Below are positions 17,865-27,596 of a stretch of DNA of 64,000 bases, piece after piece. A program made the position numbers and the translations under genes. Each line of letters starts with the position of its first letter. Position 1 is the stretch's first letter. The notes beneath the pieces are model-generated. The model did not search any database and was not told the origin of the DNA. It worked only from the letters and a program-made list of their open reading frames with translations. The DNA comes from Pseudomonas sp. 6D_7.1_Bac1 (GTDB lineage Bacteria > Pseudomonadota > Gammaproteobacteria > Pseudomonadales > Pseudomonadaceae), in contig NZ_JANLNW010000072.1 in NCBI RefSeq assembly GCF_025465945.1, forward strand, positions 1 to 64,000. The letters are read 5' to 3'.

Positions 17865-18875
17865 TCAGCGCTGGTGACGGATGCGTGGGTTTGCGAAGCC
17901 ATAAAGAATATCCACTACAAAGTTGACCAGAATCACCAGGCAGGCGATTAACAGAATTCCGTTTTGCACCACTGGGTAGTCCCGGGCGCCAATGGCTTCG
18001 ATCAGCCATTTGCCGATACCGGGCCACGAGAAGATGGTTTCGGTCAGAACCGCACCGGCCAGCAAAGTGCCGACTTGCAGGCCGACCACGGTCAGTACCG
18101 GGATCAAGGCGTTGCGCAGGCCGTGAACGAACACCACGCGCGACGGCGACAGGCCCTTGGCCCGGGCGGTGCGAATGTAGTCTTCACGCAGGACTTCGAG
18201 CATCGAGGAGCGGGTCATCCGGGCGATCACCGCCAGCGGGATGGTGCCGAGCACGATGGCCGGAAGAATCAGGTGGTGCAGGGCATCGAAGAATGCGCCG
18301 GTGTCATGGGCCAGCAGGGTGTCGATGAGCATGAAGCCGGTTCTTGGCTCTATGTCGTAAAGCAGGTCGATCCGCCCGGACACCGGGGTCAGGCCCAGGG
18401 ATACCGAGAAGAACATGATGAGGATCAGGCCCCACCAGAAGATCGGCATCGAATACCCCGCAAGGGAGATGCCCATTACCCCATGGTCGAAGAGTGATCC
18501 TCGCTTCAGCGCCGCGATCACCCCGGCCAATAGCCCGAGAACGCCGGCGAACAGCAGGGCCGCCGAGGACAGTTCCAGGGTCGCCGGGAACAGCGAGGTG
18601 AACTCGGTCCATACGCTTTCACGGGTACGCAGGGATTCACCCAGGTCACCGTGGGCCAGTTTGCCGATGTAGTCCAGGTATTGGGCGTACAGCGGCTTGT
18701 TCAGACCAAGGCGTTCCATTGCCTGAGCATGCATTTCGGGATCGACCCGACGTTCGCCCATCATGACTTCCACGGGGTCGCCAGGAATCATGCGAATCAA
18801 CGCGAAAGTCAACAAGGTGATGCCGAAGAACGTGGGGATCAATAATCCCAATCGGCGGGCAATAAAACTAAACAT
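17865..18875 (-). CDS. dppB: Dipeptide ABC transporter permease DppB
   Basis: Inner-membrane permease of 336 residues. It starts MFSFIARRLGLLIPTFFGIT, the classic first helix of DppB/OppB, followed by TFALIRMIPGDPVEVMMG. The EAA loop is RTARAKGLSPSRVVFVHGLR near 230, followed by the last two helices. It forms the channel with DppC. It lies 74 bp after dppA4 and just before dppC in the same minus-strand operon. Confidence 0.94.
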   Translation of the reverse strand: MFSFIARRLGLLIPTFFGITLLTFALIRMIPGDPVEVMMGERRVDPEMHAQAMERLGLNKPLYAQYLDYIGKLAHGDLGESLRTRESVWTEFTSLFPATLELSSAALLFAGVLGLLAGVIAALKRGSLFDHGVMGISLAGYSMPIFWWGLILIMFFSVSLGLTPVSGRIDLLYDIEPRTGFMLIDTLLAHDTGAFFDALHHLILPAIVLGTIPLAVIARMTRSSMLEVLREDYIRTARAKGLSPSRVVFVHGLRNALIPVLTVVGLQVGTLLAGAVLTETIFSWPGIGKWLIEAIGARDYPVVQNGILLIACLVILVNFVVDILYGFANPRIRHQR

Positions 18876-18949
18876 CTTCTGGTGTACCTCATCAGCCGGT
18901 TAGGCGTTCCCGGCAGCGTTGGGGTCAACGTTGCCGGGCGTTTTCTTAT

Positions 18950-20545
18950 CTACTTCACTTGGGTGGTAGCGAAGTTGTTAGTGGTCAGGGGGCTAATGTG
19001 ATAGCCCTCGACGTTCTTGCGCATGGCAGTAAACATTCTGGTGTGCGCCATGCTGATCCATGGCTGGTCCTGGTGGAATATCTCCTGGGCCTGTTCATAG
19101 AGCGCCGCACGTTCGACCGGGTCGGTCTTCTCACGGGCCTGGTCGATCAACGCCTGGAACTTTGCGTTGCACCAGCGGGCGTAGTTTTCTCCGTTTTTCG
19201 CCGCCTCGCAACTGAGCATAGGCGTCAAAAAGTTATCCGGGTCGCCGTTATCACCCGCCCATCCGGCAGACACCATATCGTGTTCGCCGTTTTTCGCGCG
19301 TTTAAGCATTTCGCCCCATTCCATGACGCGAATATCAACCTTGATCCCGACCTTGGCCAGGTCCGATTGCATCATCTGTGCGCCGAGCATCGGGTTCGGG
19401 TTGGTCGGGCCGCCACCGTTACGGGTGAACAGGGTGAACACAGTGCCTTCCGGCACGCCGGCTTCCTTGAGCAGGGCGCGAGCCTTGTCCAGGTCGTGAG
19501 GCGGGTTCTGCAGTTTATGGTTGAAGCCAAGCAGGGTCTGCGGGTACGGGTTGACCGCCACGCTGGCGTTACCCTTGCCGAACAGTGCGTTGACGTAAGC
19601 CTGCTTGTCGAAGGCGATTTCGATCGCCTGGCGTACGCGCACATCGCTCATGTATTTGCGAGAGGTGTTCAGCGCGGTGTACGAGGTGGTCATCGCGTCC
19701 ATTTCAGCGACATTCAGGTTCGCGTCAGCCTTGATGCTCGGGATGTCATCCGGCTTGGGGTACAGCGCAACCTGACACTCGTTGGCCTTGAGCTTTTGCA
19801 GGCGCACGTTGTTGTCGGTGGCGATGGCCAGAATCAGCGCTTCGCTGGGCGGGGTGCCGCGGAAGTACTCGGTGTTGGCCTTGAAGCGCACCTGGGCGTC
19901 CTTGGCGTAACGCTGGAAGATGAATGGCCCGGTGCCGATCGGCTTGTTGTTCAGGTCGGCGGTCTTGTTGGCCTTGAGCAACTGGTCGGCGTACTCGGCG
20001 GAGTAGATCGAGGAGAAGGCCATGGCCACGTCAGGCAGGAACGGTGCCTCAGGGCGGGTCAGAGTAAACCGGACGGTCTGGTCGTCGACTTTTTCGACGC
20101 TTTTGAGCAGTTCCTTGAAGCCCATGCTTTCGAAGTACGGGAAGCCCACGCTGGACTTGTCATGCCACGGGTGTTTCGGGTCCAGCTGACGCTGGAAACT
20201 CCAGACCACGTCGTCGGCATTCATGTCGCGGGTCGGCTTGAAATAATCAGTGGTGTGGAACTTCACACCTTTGCGCAGGTGGAAGGTGTACGTCAGGGCG
20301 TCAGGGCTGATGTCCCAGCTCTCGGCCAGTGCCGGTTCGATTTCGGTGGTGCCGGGTTTGAAGTCCACCAGGCGGTTGAAAATGGTTTCGGCCACCGCAT
20401 CGGCTGTGACTGCAGTCGTGTACTGGACCATATCGAAGCCTTCCGGGCTGGCTTCGGTACAGACCACCAAGGGTTTGGCCGAGGCGCCGACAGCGACACT
20501 CAGTAGTGCGGCGGCAATCGCCGCTCGTAAAGGAAGCATTTTCAT
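18950..20545 (-). CDS. dppA: Periplasmic dipeptide-binding protein, DppA4-type
   Basis: SBP family 5 protein of 531 residues that captures di- or tripeptides in the periplasm. The signal peptide runs to about residue 23 (LLSVAVGASA before KPLVVCTE). The family signature KGVKFHTTDYFKPTRDMNAD lies near residue 92, and GWAGDNGDPDNF near 425 is the dipeptide-specific region. ATG 20545 (AGAGGGG upstream) is preferred to the adjacent TTG. It is the copy next to dppB and the most divergent of the four DppA-like proteins here, corresponding to the P. aeruginosa dppA4 position. Likely co-transcribed with dppBCDF. Confidence 0.92.
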   Translation of the reverse strand: MKMLPLRAAIAAALLSVAVGASAKPLVVCTEASPEGFDMVQYTTAVTADAVAETIFNRLVDFKPGTTEIEPALAESWDISPDALTYTFHLRKGVKFHTTDYFKPTRDMNADDVVWSFQRQLDPKHPWHDKSSVGFPYFESMGFKELLKSVEKVDDQTVRFTLTRPEAPFLPDVAMAFSSIYSAEYADQLLKANKTADLNNKPIGTGPFIFQRYAKDAQVRFKANTEYFRGTPPSEALILAIATDNNVRLQKLKANECQVALYPKPDDIPSIKADANLNVAEMDAMTTSYTALNTSRKYMSDVRVRQAIEIAFDKQAYVNALFGKGNASVAVNPYPQTLLGFNHKLQNPPHDLDKARALLKEAGVPEGTVFTLFTRNGGGPTNPNPMLGAQMMQSDLAKVGIKVDIRVMEWGEMLKRAKNGEHDMVSAGWAGDNGDPDNFLTPMLSCEAAKNGENYARWCNAKFQALIDQAREKTDPVERAALYEQAQEIFHQDQPWISMAHTRMFTAMRKNVEGYHISPLTTNNFATTQVK

Positions 20546-20623
20546 CAATAACCCCTCTGCAATCAGTTGGACCAGAATCGCAGAACGGCCGACTCGTCAC
20601 TGAGTCAGCCGTTCGACTGGCGT

Positions 20624-22039
20624 TTAGAGAATCTTGAATGGAATAGTGGTGACCAGACGGAACTCGTTGATGCTGCCGTCAGCCTGGTTTTCGCTCGCAC
20701 GGTGCGCGGTGTAAGTCGCGCGAAGCGTGGTGGCCTTGAGCGGGCCGCTTTGTACGGCGTACGTAGCACCAATGCCGTATTCGTAGTGGTGTTCGCCGTC
20801 CATCTTCAGCACGCTGTTGTAGGCGCCGCCTTGGTAGTGAGTACCGTCGATACCCCAGCCACGAGCCTGGTAGATATTGAACTTCAGGCCTGGCACGCCG
20901 TATTCCGCCATGTTCAGACCATAGGCGACCTGGAAGGACTTCTCGTTCGGGCCGTTGAAGTCCGACAGCAGGGAGTTGGCCAGGTAGATGCCGTTGGTTT
21001 CGTGCAGGTAGTCGAAGTACTCGTCACCGACAATTTGCTGCCAGGCGAACGTCAGGCTGTGGGCCTGGTGGGTCAGGCCGAACGACAGGGAGTAGGCATC
21101 GTTGTCGATCTTGCCGAGTTTGCTTTTGCCCGTGTCCTTGGTTTTGTAGTAGTTCAGGTCACTGGTCAGGCTCAGCACCGAGCTATCGCCCAATACGTGG
21201 TTGGCGCCAAAGTAGTACTGGTTCCACATGTCCTCGGCCTGGGTGGCCCACAGGCTGGTTTTCACGCTGCTGAACGGCTGGTAAGTGATACCCGCGGTGT
21301 TCACGTGATCGACTTCGATGATGGTGTCGGCGTATTCGGAACGGAATTTACGCTCGCTCTCTTCGGTACGCGGAGAGTTGCGATCGAACGTGGCGAGGTC
21401 GAAGGCCAGGTTGTTCAGCTCTTCACTGTGGATCGCCACACCTTCGAAGCTCGAAGGCAGGGCACGGTTACCGATCACATCGACCATCGGGCTGCTGAAA
21501 TTCTGGCGGCCAGCAGTCAGGGTGGTGTTGGAGACACGGGCCTTGACGTTGGCCAGGCCCAGTTTGCTCCACTGGTCCTGGGCGTCACCGCCTGCTTTGG
21601 TCAGCGTACGGTTGTTCCCGGCAGCTGGATGATCGCCCGGTACGTTGCCGAAGCCGGAGGCCAGGTCCTTGCGGTCACGATCCAGAGCAATGGCGTTGTA
21701 CGCCGCGACTTCAGTGCTGATACCGACAGTGCCTTCGGTGAAGCCGGAGTTGTACTTGAGGATGGTGCCCTGAACCCAGTTGATACGGCGATCGGTCTCA
21801 ACCAAGGTGCCGTCTTTGTTGTATTTGAACTTACCGCCACGCTGCAGTTGTTCGTTGGCGTACCAGTTACGGGTACTGCCGTCGAGCTTCTGACCTTCGA
21901 GAAAGCCGGTGGCTTCGGACTGGGCGCTGGTGGTTTTGACCGTAACCGGGGTGAAATCCTGGCTCTGGGTGTCTGCGTAAGCCGTGGCGGTCACGCTGCT
22001 GATGGCCAAGGCCAATAACGCGGTGCTGCTCAGTTTCAT
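20624..22039 (-). CDS. opdP: OprD-family porin, OpdP-like (dipeptide uptake)
   Basis: Outer-membrane channel of 471 residues. The signal peptide is about residues 1-22 (SSVTATAYA before DTQSQDF). The OprD-family pattern of short strands and loops is evident, e.g. NWYANEQLQRGGKFKYNKDG, GRQNFSSPMVDVIGNRALPS and YQARGWGIDGTHYQGGAYN. The C-terminal strand ends FRLVTTIPFKIL. Position between dppA4 and the other dppA copies matches P. aeruginosa opdP, a glycine-glutamate dipeptide porin, so it probably supplies peptides to the binding proteins. Another substrate within the OprD family is possible. Confidence 0.88.
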   Translation of the reverse strand: MKLSSTALLALAISSVTATAYADTQSQDFTPVTVKTTSAQSEATGFLEGQKLDGSTRNWYANEQLQRGGKFKYNKDGTLVETDRRINWVQGTILKYNSGFTEGTVGISTEVAAYNAIALDRDRKDLASGFGNVPGDHPAAGNNRTLTKAGGDAQDQWSKLGLANVKARVSNTTLTAGRQNFSSPMVDVIGNRALPSSFEGVAIHSEELNNLAFDLATFDRNSPRTEESERKFRSEYADTIIEVDHVNTAGITYQPFSSVKTSLWATQAEDMWNQYYFGANHVLGDSSVLSLTSDLNYYKTKDTGKSKLGKIDNDAYSLSFGLTHQAHSLTFAWQQIVGDEYFDYLHETNGIYLANSLLSDFNGPNEKSFQVAYGLNMAEYGVPGLKFNIYQARGWGIDGTHYQGGAYNSVLKMDGEHHYEYGIGATYAVQSGPLKATTLRATYTAHRASENQADGSINEFRLVTTIPFKIL

Positions 22040-22121
22040 GGGTGAAGCTCCTGTCTTTCTTTTATTAATGCCGGTCTTTTTTTGTCATCCGGCTATTTGG
22101 TTTAGAACTCATTCACGCATT

Positions 22122-22133
22122 GCAAACGTTTGC
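22122..22133. promoter_or_regulatory. 12-bp perfect palindrome upstream of opdP
   Basis: GCAAACGTTTGC lies 83 bp before the opdP ATG. A centred CG palindrome of this size resembles LacI/GalR-family operators, but the regulator is not identifiable here. In P. aeruginosa this locus is controlled by PsdR, whose site I cannot match with confidence. Confidence 0.35.
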
Positions 22134-22208
22134 CTATGGCGTGTTCGCCGAATTCAGGCAACACCTTTGCGCGAGGGCAAAATCGCCCTCAGGGTTTTGG
22201 CTAATCAG

Positions 22209-23810
22209 TTATTGGTCGATGCTGACACCCGAGAACACGTTACGGCCGAAGGGGCTGACCTTGAATCCTTCGACTTTGGCGCTCAACGGCTGGTTGACCG
22301 TCGAGTGGGCGACAGGGGTGATCGGCACTTGCTGCTTGAGCAATTGCTGAGCCTGTTTGTAGAGCACCGTGCGTTGCTCGCGGTCGGTGACAATCTTGGC
22401 TTGCTTGATCAGCTTGTCGTATTGCGGGTCACACCACATGGAGTAGTTGTTGCCGCCAATCGCGTCGCAGCTGTACAGCGTGCCCAGCCAGTTGTCCGGG
22501 TCCCCGTTGTCGCCGGTCCAGCCGATCAGGCTGATGTCGTGCTCGCCATTCTTGGTGCGCTTGATGTACTCGCCCCATTCGTAGCTGACGATCTTCACTT
22601 TCAGGCCGATTTTCGCCCAGTCCGACTGAAGCATCTCAGCCATCAGCTTGGCGTTCGGGTTGTATGGCCGCTGCACGGGCATCGCCCAGAGAGTGATCTC
22701 TGTGCCTTCCTTGACCCCGGCAGCCTTGAGCAACGCTTTGGCTTTTTCCGGGTTGTAGGCGGCGTCTTTGATTGTTTCGTCATAGGACCACTGGGTCGGA
22801 GGCATGGCGTTGACCGCCAGTTGTCCCGCGCCCTGGTACACGGCCTTGAGGATCTCTTGCTTGTTCACCGCCATGTCCAGCGCCTGACGCACTTCGAGCT
22901 GGTCGAAGGGTTTATGCCGCACGTTGTAGGCGATGTAGCCAAGGTTGAAACCGGGCTTTTCGATGAGTTGCAGCTTGGGGTCGTTTTTCAGCGCTTCGAC
23001 ATCGGCCGGACGTGGGTGCAGGGTGATCTGGCATTCGTTTTTCTTGAGCTTCTGCACGCGCACCGAGGCATCGGTGTTGATGGCGAAAATCAGCTGATCG
23101 AGCTTGACCCGGCTCGGGTCCCAGTAGTGTTTGTTGCCGGTGTAACGGATGTTGGAATCTTTCTGATAGCTCTTGAACACGAACGGCCCGGTGCCGATCG
23201 GTTTCTGGTTGATCTCGCTCGGCTTGCCGGACGCCAGCAACTGGTCGGCGTATTCGGCGGAAAGAATCGAGGCGAAACTCATGGCGATGTTCTGAATGAA
23301 CGCGGCGTCTACCGAGTTCAGGGTCATGACCACGGTCAACGGCCCGGTCTTCTCGACCTTGGCGATGTTTTTGTTCAGGCTCATCCCGTTGAAGTACGGA
23401 AACTCGGTCGGGTAAGCCTTACGGAATGGGTGCTCGGCATCGAGCATGCGATTGAAGGTGAACAACACGTCGTCGGCGTTGAAGTCGCGGCTCGGCGTGA
23501 AGTACTTGGTGGTGTGAAATTTCACCCCTTCGCGCAGGTGGAACGTGTACTTGAGACCATCCTCGGAAATATCCCAACGAGTGGCCAGGCCCGGTACGAC
23601 ACTGGTGGAGCCTTTTTCGAACTCGGCCAGTCGGTTGTACAGCGGTTCGGCGGCGTCGTTGTCAGTCGCAGTGGTGTACTGCGCGGTGTCGAAGCCCGCG
23701 GGGCTGCCCTCGGAGCAAAACACCAGGCTGTTATTGGCGGCCTGACTGACAGACGTGGCGGCCAACAGACCGGTGCCCAGCAATGCGGATAAAACCAAGG
23801 TATGGCGCAT
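22209..23810 (-). CDS. Periplasmic dipeptide-binding protein, DppA-like copy 2
   Basis: SBP family 5 protein of 533 residues. Signal peptide MRHTLVLSALLGTGLLAATS, then VSQA, cleaved before ANNSLVFCSEG. Hallmarks: FHLREGVKFHTTKYFTPSRD near residue 90, PIGTGPFVFKSYQKDSNIRY, and GWTGDNGDPDNWLGTLYSCD near 430. ATG 23810 follows GAGGGAG; the longer frame to 24002 has no signal-peptide logic and is rejected. It is very close to the next copy (24111-25736), sharing long stretches such as MPPTQWSYD and ITLWAMPVQRPYNPNAKLMA, so the two arose by tandem duplication. It follows opdP's promoter region and may be separately transcribed. Confidence 0.9.
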   Translation of the reverse strand: MRHTLVLSALLGTGLLAATSVSQAANNSLVFCSEGSPAGFDTAQYTTATDNDAAEPLYNRLAEFEKGSTSVVPGLATRWDISEDGLKYTFHLREGVKFHTTKYFTPSRDFNADDVLFTFNRMLDAEHPFRKAYPTEFPYFNGMSLNKNIAKVEKTGPLTVVMTLNSVDAAFIQNIAMSFASILSAEYADQLLASGKPSEINQKPIGTGPFVFKSYQKDSNIRYTGNKHYWDPSRVKLDQLIFAINTDASVRVQKLKKNECQITLHPRPADVEALKNDPKLQLIEKPGFNLGYIAYNVRHKPFDQLEVRQALDMAVNKQEILKAVYQGAGQLAVNAMPPTQWSYDETIKDAAYNPEKAKALLKAAGVKEGTEITLWAMPVQRPYNPNAKLMAEMLQSDWAKIGLKVKIVSYEWGEYIKRTKNGEHDISLIGWTGDNGDPDNWLGTLYSCDAIGGNNYSMWCDPQYDKLIKQAKIVTDREQRTVLYKQAQQLLKQQVPITPVAHSTVNQPLSAKVEGFKVSPFGRNVFSGVSIDQ

Positions 23811-24074
23811 GACGCTCCCTCTCTTTTTAGGTGTAACAGTGAGCCGTCGTCCCGTCCGGGGACGTTCAGGTATCACTGAATCAAAGCCATGGGTCCAGCA
23901 GTTGCCAGCCGCAGCGACAGCACGACCGGACCTCGACGGTAGGGGTCGAAGATCAGGCGGTAAAGGCGTAGGGCCTGAAAAACAGGTAGGAAAAGGCGAC
24001 ACGTCCTAAACCCGCTGCAGTAGTCCGCAGTGGTTTGGGAAGTAGGCGAATTCCAGCTGTCTTGGCAGATAGAG

Positions 24075-24105
24075 CAACGGCGACGTCAAGGACGCCGCCG
24101 TTGCA
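24075..24105 (-). terminator. Hairpin after the third dppA-like gene
   Basis: GCAACGGCG pairs with CGCCGTTGC around a 13-nt loop, just after the stop of the 24111-25736 gene. There is no T-run, so it may protect the 3' end rather than terminate. Confidence 0.4.
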
Positions 24106-24110
24106 AAACC

Positions 24111-25736
24111 TTACTTGCTGACGCTGACGCCGTAGAAGGAGTTCAAGCCAAACGGGCTGATCTTGAAGTCCTGCACGGTGTTGCGCATGGGTTGATACAC
24201 CGTCGAGTGCGCGATAGGTGTCATCGGGACTGCATCTTTGAGGAGGTGTTGCGCCTGCTTGTACAGCTCGGTGCGTTTAGCCTGGTCCGGGGTGGACTTG
24301 GCTTGTTTGATCAGGGCGTCGTACGGCTTGTCGCACCATTTCGAGAAGTTGTTGCCGTTCATGGCATCGCAGCCGAACAGGGTGCCAAGCCAGTTGTCCG
24401 GGTCACCATTGTCACCGCTCCAGCCGATGATCATCGCCTGGTTCTCGCCGCCTTTGGAACGCTTGATGTACTCGCCCCATTCGTAGCTGACGATGTTGAC
24501 CTTCAGGCCGATCTTGGCCCAGTCGGACTGCAGCATTTCAGCCATCAGCTTGGCGTTCGGGTTGTACGGACGCTGAACCGGCATGGCCCACAGGGTGATC
24601 TCGGTACCCGGCTTGATGCCGGCTTCCTTGAGCAGTTCCTTGGCCTTTTCAGGATCGTACTTGGCATCTTTGATGGTGGTGTCGTAGGACCACTGCGTTG
24701 GTGGCATGGCGTTGACCGCCAATTGACCTGCGCCCTGGTAAACCGAATCGATGATCTGCGGCTTGTTCACCGCCATGTCCAGCGCTTCACGGACCTTGAG
24801 GTTGGCCAATGGGTTGGCGTCGGTACGGCCTTTGAGCACCGGCATCACGTTGTAGGCGATATAGCCCAGGTTGAAACCGGCCTGGTGCGGCAGCTTCAGG
24901 TCTTTGTCTTCACCCAGGGCCTTGAGGTCGGCCGGACGCGGGAAGAGGGTGACCTGGCATTCGTTTTTCTTGAGCTTCTGGATACGCACCGACGGGTCGG
25001 TGGTGATGGCGAAGATCAGGTTGTCGATCTTGACGTCGTCCGGCTTCCAGTAGTCCTTGTTACCCGTGTAACGGATGTTGGAGTCTTTCTGGTAGCTCTT
25101 GAACACGAACGGGCCAGTGCCGATCGGCTTCTGGTTGATGTCACCCGGTTTGCCTTCCTTGAGCAGCTTGGCGGCGTACTCGGCGGACTGGATGGACGCG
25201 AAGCTCATGGCCATGTTCTGGATGAACGCGGCGTCTACGGTGTTCAGGACAAACTTGACGGTATGGTCATCGACCTTCTCGACCTTGGCGATGTTGGTAT
25301 CCATGCCCATGTCGGTGAAGTACGGGAATTCGGTCGGGTACGCTTTGCGGAACGGGTCATCCTTGTTAATCATGCGATTAAAGGTGAACAGCACGTCGTC
25401 GGCGTTGAAATCACGAGTCGGGGTGAAATACGGGGTGGTATGGAACTTCACACCTTCACGCAGGTGGAAGGTGTACTCCTTCACGTCCGGGGAAATATCC
25501 CAGCTGGTGGCCAGGCCAGGAATAACGGCGGTGCCGCCGCGCTCGAACTGGGTCAGGCGGTTGAACATGGTTTCAGCAGAGGCGTCGAAGTCGGTTCCGG
25601 TGGTGTACTGACCAGGATCAAAACCGGCCGGGCTCCCTTCGGAGCAAAACACCAGGTTAGTCGCAGCGAAGGCGGAAGGAGCGCTAGCTAACAAGCTTGC
25701 GCCGACTAAAAACGGAATGACCGCGTGTTTAAGCAT
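24111..25736 (-). CDS. Periplasmic dipeptide-binding protein, DppA-like copy 3
   Basis: SBP family 5 protein of 541 residues with signal peptide MLKHAVIPFLVGASLLASAP, then SAFA before ATNLVF. Same signatures as copy 2 (FHLREGVKFHTTPYFTPTRD; GWSGDNGDPDNWLGTLFGCD). The only obvious length difference is a short insertion near residue 320 (PVLKGRTDANPLANLKV). ATG 25736 is chosen; upstream codons to 25829 are non-signal sequence. In P. aeruginosa several DppA paralogues share one DppBCDF transporter and differ in peptide preference, so a similar division of labour is inferred here. Confidence 0.9.
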   Translation of the reverse strand: MLKHAVIPFLVGASLLASAPSAFAATNLVFCSEGSPAGFDPGQYTTGTDFDASAETMFNRLTQFERGGTAVIPGLATSWDISPDVKEYTFHLREGVKFHTTPYFTPTRDFNADDVLFTFNRMINKDDPFRKAYPTEFPYFTDMGMDTNIAKVEKVDDHTVKFVLNTVDAAFIQNMAMSFASIQSAEYAAKLLKEGKPGDINQKPIGTGPFVFKSYQKDSNIRYTGNKDYWKPDDVKIDNLIFAITTDPSVRIQKLKKNECQVTLFPRPADLKALGEDKDLKLPHQAGFNLGYIAYNVMPVLKGRTDANPLANLKVREALDMAVNKPQIIDSVYQGAGQLAVNAMPPTQWSYDTTIKDAKYDPEKAKELLKEAGIKPGTEITLWAMPVQRPYNPNAKLMAEMLQSDWAKIGLKVNIVSYEWGEYIKRSKGGENQAMIIGWSGDNGDPDNWLGTLFGCDAMNGNNFSKWCDKPYDALIKQAKSTPDQAKRTELYKQAQHLLKDAVPMTPIAHSTVYQPMRNTVQDFKISPFGLNSFYGVSVSK

Positions 25737-25994
25737 GGTGGCCTCATGATTTGTTGTCATTTTTGGAATTAGAGGACGACCTCGTGAGTCGACCTGCGGA
25801 TACTTATGCAGGGCCCGTACCCAATGCAAGATCCCGAACAGCTACAAACCTTAAACAGTGGAACGAACGTACCTTAATGTCGCATATGTATAAATGTTGA
25901 CGCATTTGACCGTTTGGCGTCGTTTTTTTCGGTGCAAGCGACGCACCATATAGGTGCGCCATGAGCGCTTGCCGCACCCGGCCAGGGCGTGGTG

Positions 25995-27596
25995 TTACTT
26001 ATTTATACCTACACCGTAAAAGGGTGTCAGGCCGAAGGGGCTGATCTTGAAATCCACCACTTCCTTGCGCAGCGGCTGGAACACCGTCGAGTTCGCAATC
26101 GGTGTGATAGGCACCTGATCCTTAAGGATTTTCTGCGCTTGCTGGTAGAGCTTGACGCGTTCTACCCGGTCGGTCGAAACCTTGGCCCTTTGCACCAGTT
26201 CATCGTAGGCCGGGTTACACCATTTTGCGTAATTGCTGCCCTTGACCGCGGCGCAGCTGTACAGCACTCCTAGCCAGTTATCCGGGTCACCGTTGTCGCC
26301 GGTCCAGCCGTAGATCATCGCGTCGTGTTCGCCGCTCTTGGCGCGCTTGATGTACTCGCCCCATTCATAGCTGACGATATTGGCCGTGATCCCGACCTTG
26401 GCCCAATCCTGCTGGATCATTTGCGCCGACATCCGTGCATTCGGGTTGGATGCACGCTGCACGGTCATCGCCCATAAATTGATGGTGGTACCAGGTGCAA
26501 CCCCTGCTTCCTTTAGTAGCGCGCGGGCCTTGGTCGGGTCGTAGGGCGCGTCCTTGATGTTCGGGTCAAAAGACCATTGCGCGGGCGGCAGGGCGTTCTG
26601 CGCCAGTTGCCCGGCGCTTTGATAGACGGCCTTGATGATCGCGGGCTTGTCGATCGCCATGTCCAGCGCCTGGCGGACCTTGAGCTGGTCCAGCGGCGGG
26701 TGGGTCACGTTGTACGCTAGGAAGCCGAGGTTGAAACCGGCTTGCTTGAGCACCCGCAGGTTCGGGTCTTGCTCCATGACTTCGATGTCGGCCGGTCGCG
26801 GGTAACCGCTGACCTGGCACTCGCCGGTCTTGAGTTTTTGCAGGCGTACGGCTGCGTCCGGCGTAATCGAGAAAACCAGGTTGTCGAGTTTCACGTCCTC
26901 GGGTTTCCAGTAGGCGCGGTTGGCGCTGTAGCGGATCTGCGAGTCCTTCTGATAACGCTTGAACACAAACGGCCCGGTGCCGACCGGTTTCTGGTTGAGG
27001 TCAGAGGCTTTGCCTTCTTTGAGCAATTGCGCGGCGTACTCGGCAGACTGGATCGACGCGAAGCTCATCGCCAGGTTCTGCACAAACGCGGCGTCGATGT
27101 TGTTCAGGCTGAAGCGCACGGTGTGCTCGTCGACCTTGTCGACACTTTTGATCGTGGTGTTCAGGTCCATGTCGGTGAAGTACGGCGACTCGGCGGGGTA
27201 GGCCTTGCGAAAGGCATTCTCGGGGTCAAGCAAGCGCTGGAAGGTGAACAACACATCGTCTGCGTTGAAGTCGCGGCTCGGCGTGAAGTAGTCGGTGGTG
27301 TGGAACTTCACCCCGTCACGCAGGTGGAAAGTGTAGGTCAGGCCGTCCTTGGACACCTCCCAACTCGTCGCCAACCCCGGCTCGACTTCGGTGCCACCGC
27401 GCTTGAACTGCGTGAGACGGTTAAACACGGTTTCCGCCGAAGCATCGAAATCCGTGCCGCTGGTGTACTGGCTGGGATCGAATCCGGCGGGGCTGGCTTC
27501 AGAGCAGTAGACCAGGGTGGTCGCGGCCTGGGCGAATGGGGCGATGGTGGCGAGGGTGAAGGCAAGCAGAAGCGGTTTGACGGTGATTCTTTCCAT
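25995..27596 (-). CDS. Periplasmic dipeptide-binding protein, DppA-like copy 4
   Basis: SBP family 5 protein of 533 residues. Signal peptide MERITVKPLLLAFTLATIAP, then FAQA, cleaved before ATTLVYCSEAS. Family signatures FHLRDGVKFHTTDYFTPSRD and GWTGDNGDPDNWLGVLYSCA are present. It has diverged further from copies 2 and 3 than they have from each other: SGYPRPADIEVMEQD and LWAMTVQRASNPNARM replace otherwise conserved segments. First gene of the tandem array; the 410 bp upstream contain its presumed promoter. Confidence 0.9.
   Translation of the reverse strand: MERITVKPLLLAFTLATIAPFAQAATTLVYCSEASPAGFDPSQYTSGTDFDASAETVFNRLTQFKRGGTEVEPGLATSWEVSKDGLTYTFHLRDGVKFHTTDYFTPSRDFNADDVLFTFQRLLDPENAFRKAYPAESPYFTDMDLNTTIKSVDKVDEHTVRFSLNNIDAAFVQNLAMSFASIQSAEYAAQLLKEGKASDLNQKPVGTGPFVFKRYQKDSQIRYSANRAYWKPEDVKLDNLVFSITPDAAVRLQKLKTGECQVSGYPRPADIEVMEQDPNLRVLKQAGFNLGFLAYNVTHPPLDQLKVRQALDMAIDKPAIIKAVYQSAGQLAQNALPPAQWSFDPNIKDAPYDPTKARALLKEAGVAPGTTINLWAMTVQRASNPNARMSAQMIQQDWAKVGITANIVSYEWGEYIKRAKSGEHDAMIYGWTGDNGDPDNWLGVLYSCAAVKGSNYAKWCNPAYDELVQRAKVSTDRVERVKLYQQAQKILKDQVPITPIANSTVFQPLRKEVVDFKISPFGLTPFYGVGINK

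Noticed and set aside
22209..25691. Very long open frames (about 550-600 codons) on the plus strand opposite the dppA-like genes
   Set aside because: They run exactly antisense to clear signal-peptide-bearing genes, lack ribosome sites, and reflect high GC third positions rather than coding.
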